Positions 6,371-14,898 of a DNA stretch of 33,469 nucleotides are shown here, piece by piece. Position 1 is the stretch's first letter. Every line of letters begins with the position of its first letter. A program made the translations under genes and the position numbers. Source of the DNA: Treponemataceae bacterium (GTDB lineage: Bacteria; Spirochaetota; Spirochaetia; Treponematales; Treponemataceae); contig JAKSTU010000026.1 in the NCBI GenBank assembly GCA_024402435.1, forward strand, positions 1 to 33,469, written 5' to 3'. The notes under the pieces are model-generated. The model did not search any database, had not been told where the DNA came from, and saw only the letters and a list, made by a program, of their open reading frames with translations.

Positions 6371-8863
6371 TTACATTTTTGATACGGTTACGATTTCATA
6401 ACCTGCATCCAAAATTGCGGAAATCAATACATCCAGGTGGTCGTAAAGGTAGTCGGTTCTGGTTCCCAGTGAAAGTCCTGCGCATACTGGAATGATTGCG
6501 TTTTCATGAAGGATTTTCACAAGCATTTCAATCACTTTTGCGGAAGAGTAATAAGGAGCTCCGGTACGGGCAGTTTCCTCCAGGTTTGTAGTGTCCAAAA
6601 ATACTGCTGATGGGTTGATGTATCTGTAGCCGGCCGAGTTTCCTGCTGAAATGATTGCGTTTGTTGCGCTGTAATAAGGAGCGTGCCAGTCAAGTGTAAG
6701 TTCTTTTCCGGTAATGCTGTAGAATTCATCCTCGTTTCTTGCCAGTCCGCGGCGAATGTAATTTTCATCCAGAATGAAAGTTGTAGTTGTAAGATCCGCG
6801 GCCGTATTGAACATGCTTGCACATTCGTGTCCGTTTGATACTATCTGCTGGACTGCGGAAGGAAATCTTCTCATGAATTCGCCGTTGAGGAAGAAAGTGG
6901 TTTTTATGTTGAATTTGGAAAGATTCTTGAGAATCGGTGTAAGTCCGTCTGCATTGTCCATTGCATCAAAGACAAGGGCGATTTTTGGTTTTGCCGGGTT
7001 TTGCTGCTGAAATTCGGAAAGGAGAGGCCGCGTAAGTGCGTTGCCGGAGATGGAACGCACGAAAATTCCGTTGGTAAAGCAGGAATTCTGGCTTACACCA
7101 AGAAATACGCGCCAGTTGGAATTCTGAACGGAGGAACTTTTTGCAATTGCAAGATTGCTCGGGTTCCAGACATTGCTGTTTCTGTCATAGACAAAGTTTC
7201 CATAAGTGTTTTTTGCGATAATAGAATCAGTTTCTGTTTCCCAGCCGAATGTTTCTGCGCTTGAAAGAAAATGAACATCGTATGTATTTGCATTTATGTT
7301 CCATGTAAGGACAGTTTCCTGGCCACCGACGTACATTGAGGATTTGTCGATCCAACTGAAGGAAATCGGTTTTTCTTTGCTGAATACTGCCGACTGAAGC
7401 CATGTGTCAATGTTGAAAACATGAACTGAATATTCGTCCATGAATGCAAGTTTTTTTCCGTCTGGAGAAGGAATCGGATTGAAAACCGACGGAGGAAGCG
7501 GAAGATTCATGAAGTAGTAGTTTTTCTGTTTTTCATTGATCGTGAGCTTGTATACATAGCTTTCAACGGATCCGTTTCTAAGAAGTTCAACCCAGACAAC
7601 CGGAATCTGGAAAGCACTGTTGTAGCTCCAGAAAACCTGAAAATTGATGGCACTTCCTGCAACATTGACAAAGGGATATGTAAAAAGCGTTGTTGCATAA
7701 TTCACGTCGGAACCAGTCAGTTCAAGATAAAGGAGTGTGCGGCTGTTCTGGACCATGACGATTCCTGAGCAGTCGCTGTTTGACCAGAAACGGTCACGCT
7801 TGCTGTCAAAAGGATTTACAAGACGGCCGGCAACATTTCCAAGGCCCATCAGATCACCGTAGAGAGAACGGGTAAAAAGTTCGTTGACTGAGATTCTGTA
7901 AACCAAATCATGTACAACATAAACAAGGAGACTGCTGGAAGCCCAGCAGACATTTGAGATTGATCCGGGTCCGATTCTGCGGAATTCTTCTGCATTTTTT
8001 GAAGCACCGAAAGCATCGTCTGGAACAAGAAAATAGAGTTCGTTGTTTTTTTCGTAGACAAGTGTTCCTGAATCAGGAGCCCAGAGAACCGGAACCTGTG
8101 TGTAACTGTATTCCGCGCCGGTTGACAGAAGAAGCGTGCGGTTCTGACGAAGATCGCTCAGCATTACGTTGGCATAGGCGGCGGAAGTTTTTTCAAGGTA
8201 TACCATCCAGTTGCCGTCCGGACTGATAGAAACTCCTGCAGGAACGTTGGATTCAGAAAAAAGGGATTCTGTCTGAGTCTGCCATGAAAGGTTGTGCTGT
8301 TTCTTGTTGTATATTGCAGTTCCGTTTCCGTTTGTTACATAAAGGTACTTTCCGCCCTGCATGGAAGCAATGTGTTCCGGATAACAGGTAAGGATTTTCG
8401 GCTGGTCAACGGAAGCAACCGTATCTTCAGGAGAAAGCTCCGTCATGTACAGATTGGTATGGTCTGCTGTTGCTGTGGATTTTGTGTTTGATGCAAAAAG
8501 CAGAGTATTGCTGCTGTTCAGATCCAGTTTGGAAAAAGTGGTCTGTGCACTGACAGTTGCGGGATTGTGTGCCGAAAGCCCGAGAAGCAGTGCGGCTGCA
8601 AGGATGAAAACCTGTTTTTTGAACCGGATGGCATAAACTGAAAATTCGTCTTCCAAAGCTTTGAGGCTGCGGGTGATTTTTTCAAGACGGCCTTCGGGAA
8701 AAACAGACACGTCTTCAACATTTGATTCAGTTTTGTTCGGGACGCTTTTTTTTCCTGCAGGAACAAGACAAGTAGTTTTTTGATTTGTACCGCACCAGGG
8801 ACAATAGACGAAATCTGTTGCAATTGTCCGTCCGCAGGAGCAGCAGAGACCTGGAAAATTCAC
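6371..8863 (-). CDS. Zinc ribbon / membrane anchor / beta-propeller / degenerate polysaccharide-deacetylase fusion
   Basis: An 830-residue multidomain protein. A zinc ribbon (Cys7, Cys10, Cys21, Cys24) opens it, then a linker of about 55 residues, a hydrophobic segment near 84-98 followed by ATVSA, a long TolB/WD40-like propeller region (about 110-615) with repeated blocks such as ISPDGNWMVYLE and IPSPDGKKLAFMD, and a C-terminal NodB-like domain (625-830). In that domain the expected TFDDG motif is VFDAMD, the second His of the HxxxxH metal motif is missing after GHECASM, and the RxPY-type motif is WHAPYY. The fold is probably kept but the zinc site and deacetylase activity are probably lost. 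The GTG start is preceded by GGAGG at six bases. It lies between the M23 and dacA genes, suggesting a role in cell-wall sensing or binding, which is inferred. Confidence 0.75.
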   Translation of the reverse strand: MNFPGLCCSCGRTIATDFVYCPWCGTNQKTTCLVPAGKKSVPNKTESNVEDVSVFPEGRLEKITRSLKALEDEFSVYAIRFKKQVFILAAALLLGLSAHNPATVSAQTTFSKLDLNSSNTLLFASNTKSTATADHTNLYMTELSPEDTVASVDQPKILTCYPEHIASMQGGKYLYVTNGNGTAIYNKKQHNLSWQTQTESLFSESNVPAGVSISPDGNWMVYLEKTSAAYANVMLSDLRQNRTLLLSTGAEYSYTQVPVLWAPDSGTLVYEKNNELYFLVPDDAFGASKNAEEFRRIGPGSISNVCWASSSLLVYVVHDLVYRISVNELFTRSLYGDLMGLGNVAGRLVNPFDSKRDRFWSNSDCSGIVMVQNSRTLLYLELTGSDVNYATTLFTYPFVNVAGSAINFQVFWSYNSAFQIPVVWVELLRNGSVESYVYKLTINEKQKNYYFMNLPLPPSVFNPIPSPDGKKLAFMDEYSVHVFNIDTWLQSAVFSKEKPISFSWIDKSSMYVGGQETVLTWNINANTYDVHFLSSAETFGWETETDSIIAKNTYGNFVYDRNSNVWNPSNLAIAKSSSVQNSNWRVFLGVSQNSCFTNGIFVRSISGNALTRPLLSEFQQQNPAKPKIALVFDAMDNADGLTPILKNLSKFNIKTTFFLNGEFMRRFPSAVQQIVSNGHECASMFNTAADLTTTTFILDENYIRRGLARNEDEFYSITGKELTLDWHAPYYSATNAIISAGNSAGYRYINPSAVFLDTTNLEETARTGAPYYSSAKVIEMLVKILHENAIIPVCAGLSLGTRTDYLYDHLDVLISAILDAGYEIVTVSKM

Positions 8864-8922
8864 TGGATTCCTCCGAAAAAAGGGACTGAGGAAAAATTCC
8901 CGGCCCCTTAAAAATCACTTAA

Positions 8923-10179
8923 TTAAAATGAAAGAATTGTTCTCGGGTTGACAAGAGAACCGTTTTTATAAACAGAAAAATGCAGATGAGGACCTGTTGA
9001 GTATCCGGTTGAACCTACAAGACCGATTTGGGTACCCTGATCCACATACTGGCCGGATTTTACGGTATATTTCTGCATATGCGCATAAAGTGTCTGATAA
9101 CCGTTTGAATGGGTAACAATCACATAATTTCCGTAAACATTTGTCCATCCTACAGTAGCAACTTTTCCGCTCATTGCAGCCTTTATCGGTGTTCCCTGTG
9201 CAATGGCCAGGTCAATTCCTGTGTGGTTGCTTGCAACACCGGTAAAAGGATCGGCACGGGACCCGAATTCCGAAGTAATGCGGTAACCTGATGCAAGAGG
9301 AAGTTTGAACAGTTCGCCCAAGGCCTGTTTGAGCGTGGAATTGTCCAGTGCGGCACCCGGAATGAAAAGACTTGTTCCTTTTGCAAGCACTGAACTTTCA
9401 AGATCATTCACATCAAGAAGATCTTCAAGAGGAATCTTGTATTTTGCTGCAATACCGTCCAGTGAATCTCCCTGTTGAACCGTATAAAGAATGCCGTCCA
9501 TGCTGGGGACTTTCAGTTTCTGTCCTGCCTGAAGCTTTCTTACGTTGGAAATATTGTTCACTGCAATAAGTGTGGAAATGTTTCTGAGCCCGAATTTGAG
9601 TGAAATTGAAGAAATCGTGTCTCCTGACATGACTTTGTATTCGGAAAAAGTTACCGGTTCAGGAATCAGCGAAAAAACTTCATCGGAAAGGCTGACTGTT
9701 CCGTCTTCTGTAAAATCATCAGTCTGAGGCTGGACGAAACTGTTCATTGCTTCTGAAATGATGGCGGATTCGTTTTCGAGATTGATGGAAAGAGAAGCAG
9801 CCTGGGGCATGTCTATTATGTAATCGTAGCCGGCAAAACCGCCGACAGCCAGAGAACATGCCAAAAGTGCAAGAAGGGCAACGCTTGCCAGTGTTTTCCA
9901 TGAATGCAGGAGAGAAATGCCGAGTGTCTTCGAAAATTTTTGAAGTGATTTTCCTGCAACTGCACAAGCCTTATCAAGATTTTCTGCAACGGACTGTTTT
10001 TTTGCCGGTTTTGCCGCAACCCGTACAACAGGCATTCTTACGACGGAAACCGGTTTGTATGCTGGTTTGTAGGCCGCAGTTCTGGCAGCCGGAGTCCGCT
10101 TTTGCGGTACAGCTTTCCATATTACAGGCTGAGAAGGTTTGTTTAATGTATTCAGATCCAAACAACTGATAATTTCCAT
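8923..10179 (-). CDS. Membrane-anchored LysM / M23 peptidoglycan endopeptidase
   Basis: A 418-residue murein hydrolase of the LytM/M23 family acting in the periplasm on peptide cross-links. Order: cytoplasmic basic N-terminus rich in Pro/Ala/Lys (1-93), membrane helix about 95-118, two LysM domains (about 180-225 beginning YKVMSGDTISSIS, and 231-274 beginning YTVQQGDSLDGIA), then the M23 domain (about 300-418). The metal ligands are intact: NHTGID gives His319 and Asp323, and GPHLHF gives His398 and His400, with His367 in YAHM. It therefore looks catalytically competent, not a degenerate activator. No clear Shine-Dalgarno precedes ATG 10179; a GATAGT hexamer on the minus strand (10191-10186) is at leaderless distance. 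It is divergent from lepB across 45 bp and heads the leftward envelope group. Confidence 0.92.
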   Translation of the reverse strand: MEIISCLDLNTLNKPSQPVIWKAVPQKRTPAARTAAYKPAYKPVSVVRMPVVRVAAKPAKKQSVAENLDKACAVAGKSLQKFSKTLGISLLHSWKTLASVALLALLACSLAVGGFAGYDYIIDMPQAASLSINLENESAIISEAMNSFVQPQTDDFTEDGTVSLSDEVFSLIPEPVTFSEYKVMSGDTISSISLKFGLRNISTLIAVNNISNVRKLQAGQKLKVPSMDGILYTVQQGDSLDGIAAKYKIPLEDLLDVNDLESSVLAKGTSLFIPGAALDNSTLKQALGELFKLPLASGYRITSEFGSRADPFTGVASNHTGIDLAIAQGTPIKAAMSGKVATVGWTNVYGNYVIVTHSNGYQTLYAHMQKYTVKSGQYVDQGTQIGLVGSTGYSTGPHLHFSVYKNGSLVNPRTILSF

Positions 10180-10189
10180 ATTCAGACTA

Positions 10190-10218
10190 TCGACAGATTG
10201 TTTTTCTCATATTAGTAT
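10190..10218 (+). promoter_or_regulatory. Predicted leaderless promoter of lepB
   Basis: TCGACA (10190-10195), exactly 17 bp, TAGTAT (10213-10218). With normal -10 geometry, +1 falls on 10225, the A of the lepB ATG. No Shine-Dalgarno is present. The promoter overlaps the upstream region of the divergent M23 gene, so the two genes may share control. Confidence 0.55.
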
Positions 10219-10224
10219 TGATGC

Positions 10225-10746
10225 ATGAAAAAAAAGGATTCGGAGCAAAAAAATCACTATTTTCTTTTTGTCCTGATTGGCGTTGTGACAGCTGTCTTCC
10301 TTAAATTCTTTGTCGTGGATTTTCTTCGGGTTTCCGGTGAATCAATGGAGCCTGCCGTTCATGACGGTAGTTATGTGGCAATTTTCAAACTTGCATACGG
10401 AATTGTAAAGCCTTTTTCAGATTCTTATTTTGTCCGGTGGGGAGAACCTGCTGCGGGAGACATTGTTTATTTTTGGCATGACGGAAAGCCGGTTCTTAAA
10501 AGGGTAGTGGCTACAGAGGGCGAAACACTGGAATTTTCCTCTGAATCAGGGTATAGTCTTTATGTAGACGGCTTGAGGATTCCCCTTACGGAACAACAGT
10601 TTGCCCGCATCAAGTACGATTCGGTGGTGCCTGAAGGCACAGTGCTTGCAATCGGGGATAATTATTCTGTTTCTGTTGATTCCAGGAATTATGGCTTTGT
10701 AAAAACGCAACATATAATAGGAAAGGTTTTATGCCTAGAAAAATGA
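10225..10746 (+). CDS. lepB: Signal peptidase I
   Basis: Membrane serine protease (S26) that cleaves signal peptides from Sec/Tat-exported proteins. It has 173 residues, short for the family, with a single N-terminal membrane segment (about 12-33). The catalytic Ser40 is in VSGESMEPA, the general base Lys92 in LKRVVA, and the conserved GDN plus SVDSRNYGFV box lies near the C-terminus. In that box SRNYG replaces the more usual SR(Y/F)WG. The gene starts without a Shine-Dalgarno immediately behind a promoter. Its 3' end overlaps the PBP start by 16 bases, implying co-transcription with the PBP and DUF115 genes. Confidence 0.9.
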   Translation: MKKKDSEQKNHYFLFVLIGVVTAVFLKFFVVDFLRVSGESMEPAVHDGSYVAIFKLAYGIVKPFSDSYFVRWGEPAAGDIVYFWHDGKPVLKRVVATEGETLEFSSESGYSLYVDGLRIPLTEQQFARIKYDSVVPEGTVLAIGDNYSVSVDSRNYGFVKTQHIIGKVLCLEK

Positions 10747-12632
10747 CGCCAAACGGATTTATTTCCAGAGCAAGACTGATTGTATTTTCAGTTGTTTTCG
10801 GCGCTTTTTTGCTTTATATCATCGGGAATTACGGAAAGCTTGCAGTTGACGAACTTAAGACGGCGGCTCCTGCAGTTGTGGAAACTGAGCGCGGCTCGAT
10901 TCTTGATGCGGACGGAAAACCGCTTGCCGTAAGCACACACTTTTATCATCTGGCAGCAACACCTTCCATCCTTAAAAAAAATATTTCTGAAACTGCCAGA
11001 CTGATTGCACCGCTTCTGGATATGGAACCAGCCGCAATTGAAGAAATGGTTACATCTGCTTCCGGTGATTTTCTTTACATTAAGAAAAAACTTTCAGAAA
11101 GCATTCATGATGAACTTGTCAATCTGATTGATTCCTATAATCTTCGCGGTCTGTATTTTGACACGATTCCGGGCCGAATTTATCCTGACAATGCATTGGC
11201 TTCTCATGTAATCGGATATATGGGGGATTCAGGAGTCGGACTTTCTGGCATTGAATATACAATGCAGTCTGTTCTTTCACCGGAACCTGTGGCACAGACT
11301 GAAGCGGTTTCTGTCATTCAGAACCGTGGTCAGAATGTTTACCTTACGATCAAATCAGATCTGCAGTACAAACTTGAGAAAATCTGTCATTCTGCGCTGG
11401 AATCAACACAGGCGGAAAGCATCATGCTGATTGCTGCAGAAGCAAAAACCGGAGAAATCCTTTCTTACATCAGTCTGCCCAGTGCAAATCTAAACGCATA
11501 CAGTTCATCTTCATCAGAAGAACGCACTGACAGACCGGCTATGCATGCATATGAGCCCGGTTCAGTGTTCAAGATTTTCAGCGTTTCCACTTTTTTGGAA
11601 CTGGGCGGAATAAAAGAAGACGATATTTTCCTTTGTGACGGGCGTTTTGAAGTTTCTGGAGCCGGCGGAGAAAAAGCGGTAATCAATTGTCTTGATCATC
11701 ACGGTTGGCTTACTGCCCGTGAAGCCCTCAAATACTCATGCAATGATGTTTTGGCTCAGATGAGTCAGACTGTAAAAACTGAAGATTTCCTTGCAAAAAT
11801 CAGAGAGTTCGGTTTCGGAAACAAGACAGGCATAGAACTTCCTTCTGAATCCCGGGGACTTCTGAAGGATCAGAATGATAAATACTGGTCACTGCGGTCT
11901 CAGCCGACTATTTCCATCGGGCAGGAAATGAGCGTGTCTGCGCTTCAGATGGTGCAGGCAGCTCTTTCAATAGCAAACGGAGGAGTTGCGCCTAAACTCA
12001 CCTTGATTTCAAAAATTGTGGATATGGACGGTACGGTTGCCTACAATCATCAGGTTGATTACAGAGACAGGGTGATTTCTGAAGAAACAGCAAAATATGT
12101 GCTCAGCTGCATGGAAACGACTGCGCAGTCAGGAACCGGTTCCAGAGCAAACATCGGGGATGTTAAGATCGGTGTAAAAACCGGTACTGCTCAGATGGCG
12201 GATCCGGTAACAGGCGGTTACAGCGATACGGATTTTGTTTCAAACTGCATGGCTGTTTTTCCCATAGAAGATCCGCAGATTGTGCTTTATATCGTTATTA
12301 CGAAAGCCCAGGGCGAAACTTATGCAGGACGTATTGTTGCACCGGTGATTGCTCAGGCGGCGGATGCAATAATTGATCATTTGGGAATGCAGCGCAATTC
12401 AGCTTCTTCTGTTACCCATTCAGACAAAGTGTCTTTCTACACCGGAGAGCCTGCAGAAATAAATGATTTGATGCCTGATTTAACTGGAACACCAAAACGG
12501 CATCTTACACAGCTTCTGTTAAGAGAGGATCTTGAAATTCTTATTAACGGCGATGGTTATGTTGTGTCTCAATATCCGCCGGCAGGAACACCCGTAACGG
12601 AGAACATGAGAATTGAACTCAACCTTGAGTGA
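10731..12632 (+). CDS. Class B penicillin-binding protein (FtsI/PBP2 type) with PASTA-like C-terminus
   Basis: Septal or elongation transpeptidase that cross-links peptidoglycan in the periplasm. 633 residues: membrane anchor about 14-34, the N-terminal dimerisation domain with the characteristic ETERGSILDADGKPLA, then the transpeptidase domain. The active-site triad motifs are intact: SVFK (Ser278-Lys281), SCN (336-338) and KTG (483-485). Residues of about 577-633 (DLMPDLTGTPKR ... VVSQYPPAGTPV) look like one PASTA domain. The RGSILD and KTGTAQ context favours FtsI/SpoVD-like over RodA-partner PBP2, but ftsI versus pbp2 assignment is not certain. ATG 10731 has AGGAAAGG just upstream. Translation is probably coupled to lepB (16-nt overlap) and to the next gene (20-nt overlap). 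Confidence 0.9.
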   Translation: MPRKMTPNGFISRARLIVFSVVFGAFLLYIIGNYGKLAVDELKTAAPAVVETERGSILDADGKPLAVSTHFYHLAATPSILKKNISETARLIAPLLDMEPAAIEEMVTSASGDFLYIKKKLSESIHDELVNLIDSYNLRGLYFDTIPGRIYPDNALASHVIGYMGDSGVGLSGIEYTMQSVLSPEPVAQTEAVSVIQNRGQNVYLTIKSDLQYKLEKICHSALESTQAESIMLIAAEAKTGEILSYISLPSANLNAYSSSSSEERTDRPAMHAYEPGSVFKIFSVSTFLELGGIKEDDIFLCDGRFEVSGAGGEKAVINCLDHHGWLTAREALKYSCNDVLAQMSQTVKTEDFLAKIREFGFGNKTGIELPSESRGLLKDQNDKYWSLRSQPTISIGQEMSVSALQMVQAALSIANGGVAPKLTLISKIVDMDGTVAYNHQVDYRDRVISEETAKYVLSCMETTAQSGTGSRANIGDVKIGVKTGTAQMADPVTGGYSDTDFVSNCMAVFPIEDPQIVLYIVITKAQGETYAGRIVAPVIAQAADAIIDHLGMQRNSASSVTHSDKVSFYTGEPAEINDLMPDLTGTPKRHLTQLLLREDLEILINGDGYVVSQYPPAGTPVTENMRIELNLE

Positions 12633-14568
12633 TCAGAATGTGCCGCTTTTCGGCTCATCACTGCTTGATCCTGATCTGTACGCAAAAAATGCTCTCCTCT
12701 TTTCTGAGCGGTTTCCGGCTTTGAGCGAAATGTGCGGAATCAGAGGTGACAAAGCTCCTGATTATCGTCTTATACAGGAACAAATCAAGTTTGAAAAAGC
12801 CAGGAACGGAATGATTTCAGCCCGCTATGACGGAGCTCTTCTGCATTCTGCATACAATCCGGCGGCGGAAGCCCAAAAACAGATTTCGGGGCTTTTTGCG
12901 CGGGATGAAAACAAGACAAAGGATATTCTCGTTTTTTTCGGTTTCGGTCTCGGCTATGCTGTAAACGAAGCAGCCCGTGTTTTTCCTGAGAAGACAATTG
13001 TTGTAGTTGAACCTGACTTGATCAGGCTTCAGACGGCATTCTGCGCTTTGGACTGGGCTCCGGTTTTCGCACTTAAAAAAATCATTTTCTTTGTGGGAAC
13101 GAAGCATCAGAACATAATCGGAATACTTGAAAAGCAGGGATTGAAAAATTGCCTTGTAATACGGAATCCGGCTTTTGAAAAGCATAACCAGAAATATTTT
13201 GCTGATTTGCAGACACTGATCAACAGAAATATTCAGAAAGCCGCAACAAATGCAAAGACACTCAAAACTTTTTCCAAGCTTTGGTTTTCAAATTCCGTAA
13301 AAAACATGATGCGCCTTTCAGAATGCAGGGGAATCAGTTGTTTTAAGGGAATTTTTGCAGAAAGTGATATTCCTGCTCTTGTTGTTGCAGCAGGACCGAG
13401 CCTTGACCGCATTCTTCCCCAGTTGTCACGCCTTAAGGAACATTGTGTGCTCATTTGTGTTGACACGGCATTGCGGGCCCTTGTCAATGCAGGCATAGAA
13501 CCTGATTTTGTTCTTGTTGTTGACCCTCAGTACTGGAACGCAAGACATTTTGACAGGCTTAAGACACCCGGATCTTTTCTGGTGACTGAAATTGCGTCTT
13601 ATCCGAGTGTGTTCCGTTTTGAATGCAAAGAAATCCTTTTGGGATCTTCAATGTTTCCTTTGGGAAAATATCTTGAGCAAAAAACGGAAATCAAAGGTGA
13701 ACTGGCGGCTGGCGGTTCTGTTTCTTCAACGGCTTGGGATTTTGCCCGTTATCTTGGCTGCAGAAAAATCTATCTTGCCGGTTTGGATTTGAGTTTTCCG
13801 AAAGGACGGACTCATACCCGTGGAAGTACTTTTGAAGAAAAAGCTTTTACCGGCTCGCTGCGGTTGAATCCTGCGGAGACATGGCTTACGTCGGCTTTGT
13901 ATGGGGCTCAGCCTGTAACAAAAAGTGATTACAATGGAAATCCTCTGCTTTCGGACAACAGGATGGCTCTGTATGCCTGGTGGTTTGAAAGCAACTGTTC
14001 CCGTTTTGCAGAAAACGGCGGACAGACTTTTACCCTTACGCCGGAAAGCCTTGCCATTCCCGGAATAAAAGTTGCCGATGCAGAAGAACTTTTGTCCGCC
14101 TCTCCGTGCAGGGCTTATGCTGACAAACTGATTTGCGGGGCGGGCTCAAAACCTGACGAAAAGCAAAAAGCGGAAGAAAAGAAAAAGTTAATGAATGTGA
14201 TTGAAGAACTTCTGACTGAATTGCGTGAAATGCGGAGCCGGACAAAGAATGTGCTTGAACTTTGCCGGTCAACTCTTGATTCTGAACACAAAACTGAAGC
14301 ACTTCTTTTGGTTACGCTGAAAAAAATCTCTGAGTATGAAGCAGGTCTTACAAAAAGCACTGCGGCAGATCTTGCATCCTTGCTTTTCCCATCTGAAGAA
14401 GAAATTGATTCTCTGTCAAAAAAACTGATTTGTGCAGAGGTTCCCGAACAATTGTCAGGATATTGCGACAATATTTCCAGATCTTCTGCCGTCTACGAGT
14501 GTGTTCTTGAAGCTTTGGACAAGTACATCAATAAAATAGAAGAAAATTCCGTAAAATCAGGCAAATAG
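12613..14568 (+). CDS. DUF115 / motility accessory factor (Maf)-family protein
   Basis: A 651-residue cytoplasmic protein of the DUF115 (MptE-like/Maf) family. The diagnostic core is ALVVAAGPSLDR (GPSLD at 261-265) followed by CVDTALRALVNAGIEPDFV and LVVDPQ (303-306). A preceding N-terminal block has a FFGFGLGYAVNEA nucleotide-binding-like turn (109-121), and the C-terminal 150 residues are Lys/Glu-rich and probably helical. In other bacteria such proteins transfer nonulosonic acids to flagellin; whether that holds here is inference, since no flagellin or sugar-synthesis gene lies in the window. The start is uncertain: TTG 12613 (overlapping the PBP by 20 bases) or TTG 12625; the first ATG is at residue 40. 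The position after a PBP is notable for a motility-linked family. Confidence 0.75.
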   Translation: MNSTLSDQNVPLFGSSLLDPDLYAKNALLFSERFPALSEMCGIRGDKAPDYRLIQEQIKFEKARNGMISARYDGALLHSAYNPAAEAQKQISGLFARDENKTKDILVFFGFGLGYAVNEAARVFPEKTIVVVEPDLIRLQTAFCALDWAPVFALKKIIFFVGTKHQNIIGILEKQGLKNCLVIRNPAFEKHNQKYFADLQTLINRNIQKAATNAKTLKTFSKLWFSNSVKNMMRLSECRGISCFKGIFAESDIPALVVAAGPSLDRILPQLSRLKEHCVLICVDTALRALVNAGIEPDFVLVVDPQYWNARHFDRLKTPGSFLVTEIASYPSVFRFECKEILLGSSMFPLGKYLEQKTEIKGELAAGGSVSSTAWDFARYLGCRKIYLAGLDLSFPKGRTHTRGSTFEEKAFTGSLRLNPAETWLTSALYGAQPVTKSDYNGNPLLSDNRMALYAWWFESNCSRFAENGGQTFTLTPESLAIPGIKVADAEELLSASPCRAYADKLICGAGSKPDEKQKAEEKKKLMNVIEELLTELREMRSRTKNVLELCRSTLDSEHKTEALLLVTLKKISEYEAGLTKSTAADLASLLFPSEEEIDSLSKKLICAEVPEQLSGYCDNISRSSAVYECVLEALDKYINKIEENSVKSGK

Positions 14569-14623
14569 GCCGAATGTCATATAAATCGGATTTTTCTCAT
14601 TTCATTTTTTCAGTAAATCCCCT

Positions 14624-14649
14624 TAAGTTTTTTTTCCGGTCTCCGATAT
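14624..14649 (+). promoter_or_regulatory. Possible sigma-28-like promoter upstream of the glyA spacer RNA
   Basis: TAAG (14624-14627), 14 bp, TCCGATAT (14642-14649). This is 3/4 and 7/8 to the sigma-D/FliA pattern TAAA-N14-16-GCCGATA(A/T). It would start transcription near 14656, producing the structured spacer RNA. It is weaker than the two flagellar examples in this window. Confidence 0.35.
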
Positions 14650-14655
14650 TTTAAG

Positions 14656-14770
14656 TGTTGTAACTGTTAATTCGGGTATGTGCAAAGCACATGACATCCA
14701 GATACCTGAGCTTTTTACAACAGTACCCCACCCATACCGGAAAATGTGAGAGTTTTTCGGTATTTTTTTT
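14656..14770 (+). ncRNA. Structured spacer RNA or attenuator upstream of glyA
   Basis: About 115 nt ending in a strong intrinsic terminator: ATACCGGAAAA (14734-14744) with TTTTTCGGTAT (14753-14763; one G-U) and T8. Upstream, ATGTGC-AAA-GCACAT (14678-14692) forms a hairpin, GGTA (14675-14678) can pair with TACC (14703-14706), and GGTATG (14675-14680) can alternatively pair with CATACC (14733-14738), which would disrupt the terminator. An outer ATTCGGG/CCCGAAT pair (14670-14676 with 14772-14778) also exists. Such mutually exclusive helices resemble an attenuator, but glyA has its own promoter downstream, so an independent small RNA is equally possible. No known riboswitch consensus was recognised. 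It may also simply terminate the lepB-PBP-DUF115 operon. Confidence 0.4.
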
Positions 14771-14809
14771 GCCCGAATCCCATTTTGAGTGACAAAAAAG
14801 TCCGGAATG

Positions 14810-14838
14810 TTGAAATAAATCCTGATTTCCGATATTAT
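14810..14838 (+). promoter_or_regulatory. Promoter of glyA
   Basis: TTGAAA (14810-14815), 17 bp, TATTAT (14833-14838); +1 near 14845 gives a leader of about 54 nt with AAGG eight bases before the ATG. Confidence 0.65.
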
Positions 14839-14898
14839 TTTCCTAATCTGTCATGACATTTATTGGTCTGCAGAAAAATCCACACAAAAGGCCCTTAT

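Noticed and set aside
14656..14770. Known glycine, tetrahydrofolate, ZTP or SAM riboswitch controlling glyA
   Set aside because: None of the conserved core sequences I know for these classes is present, and glyA has a promoter downstream of the terminator.
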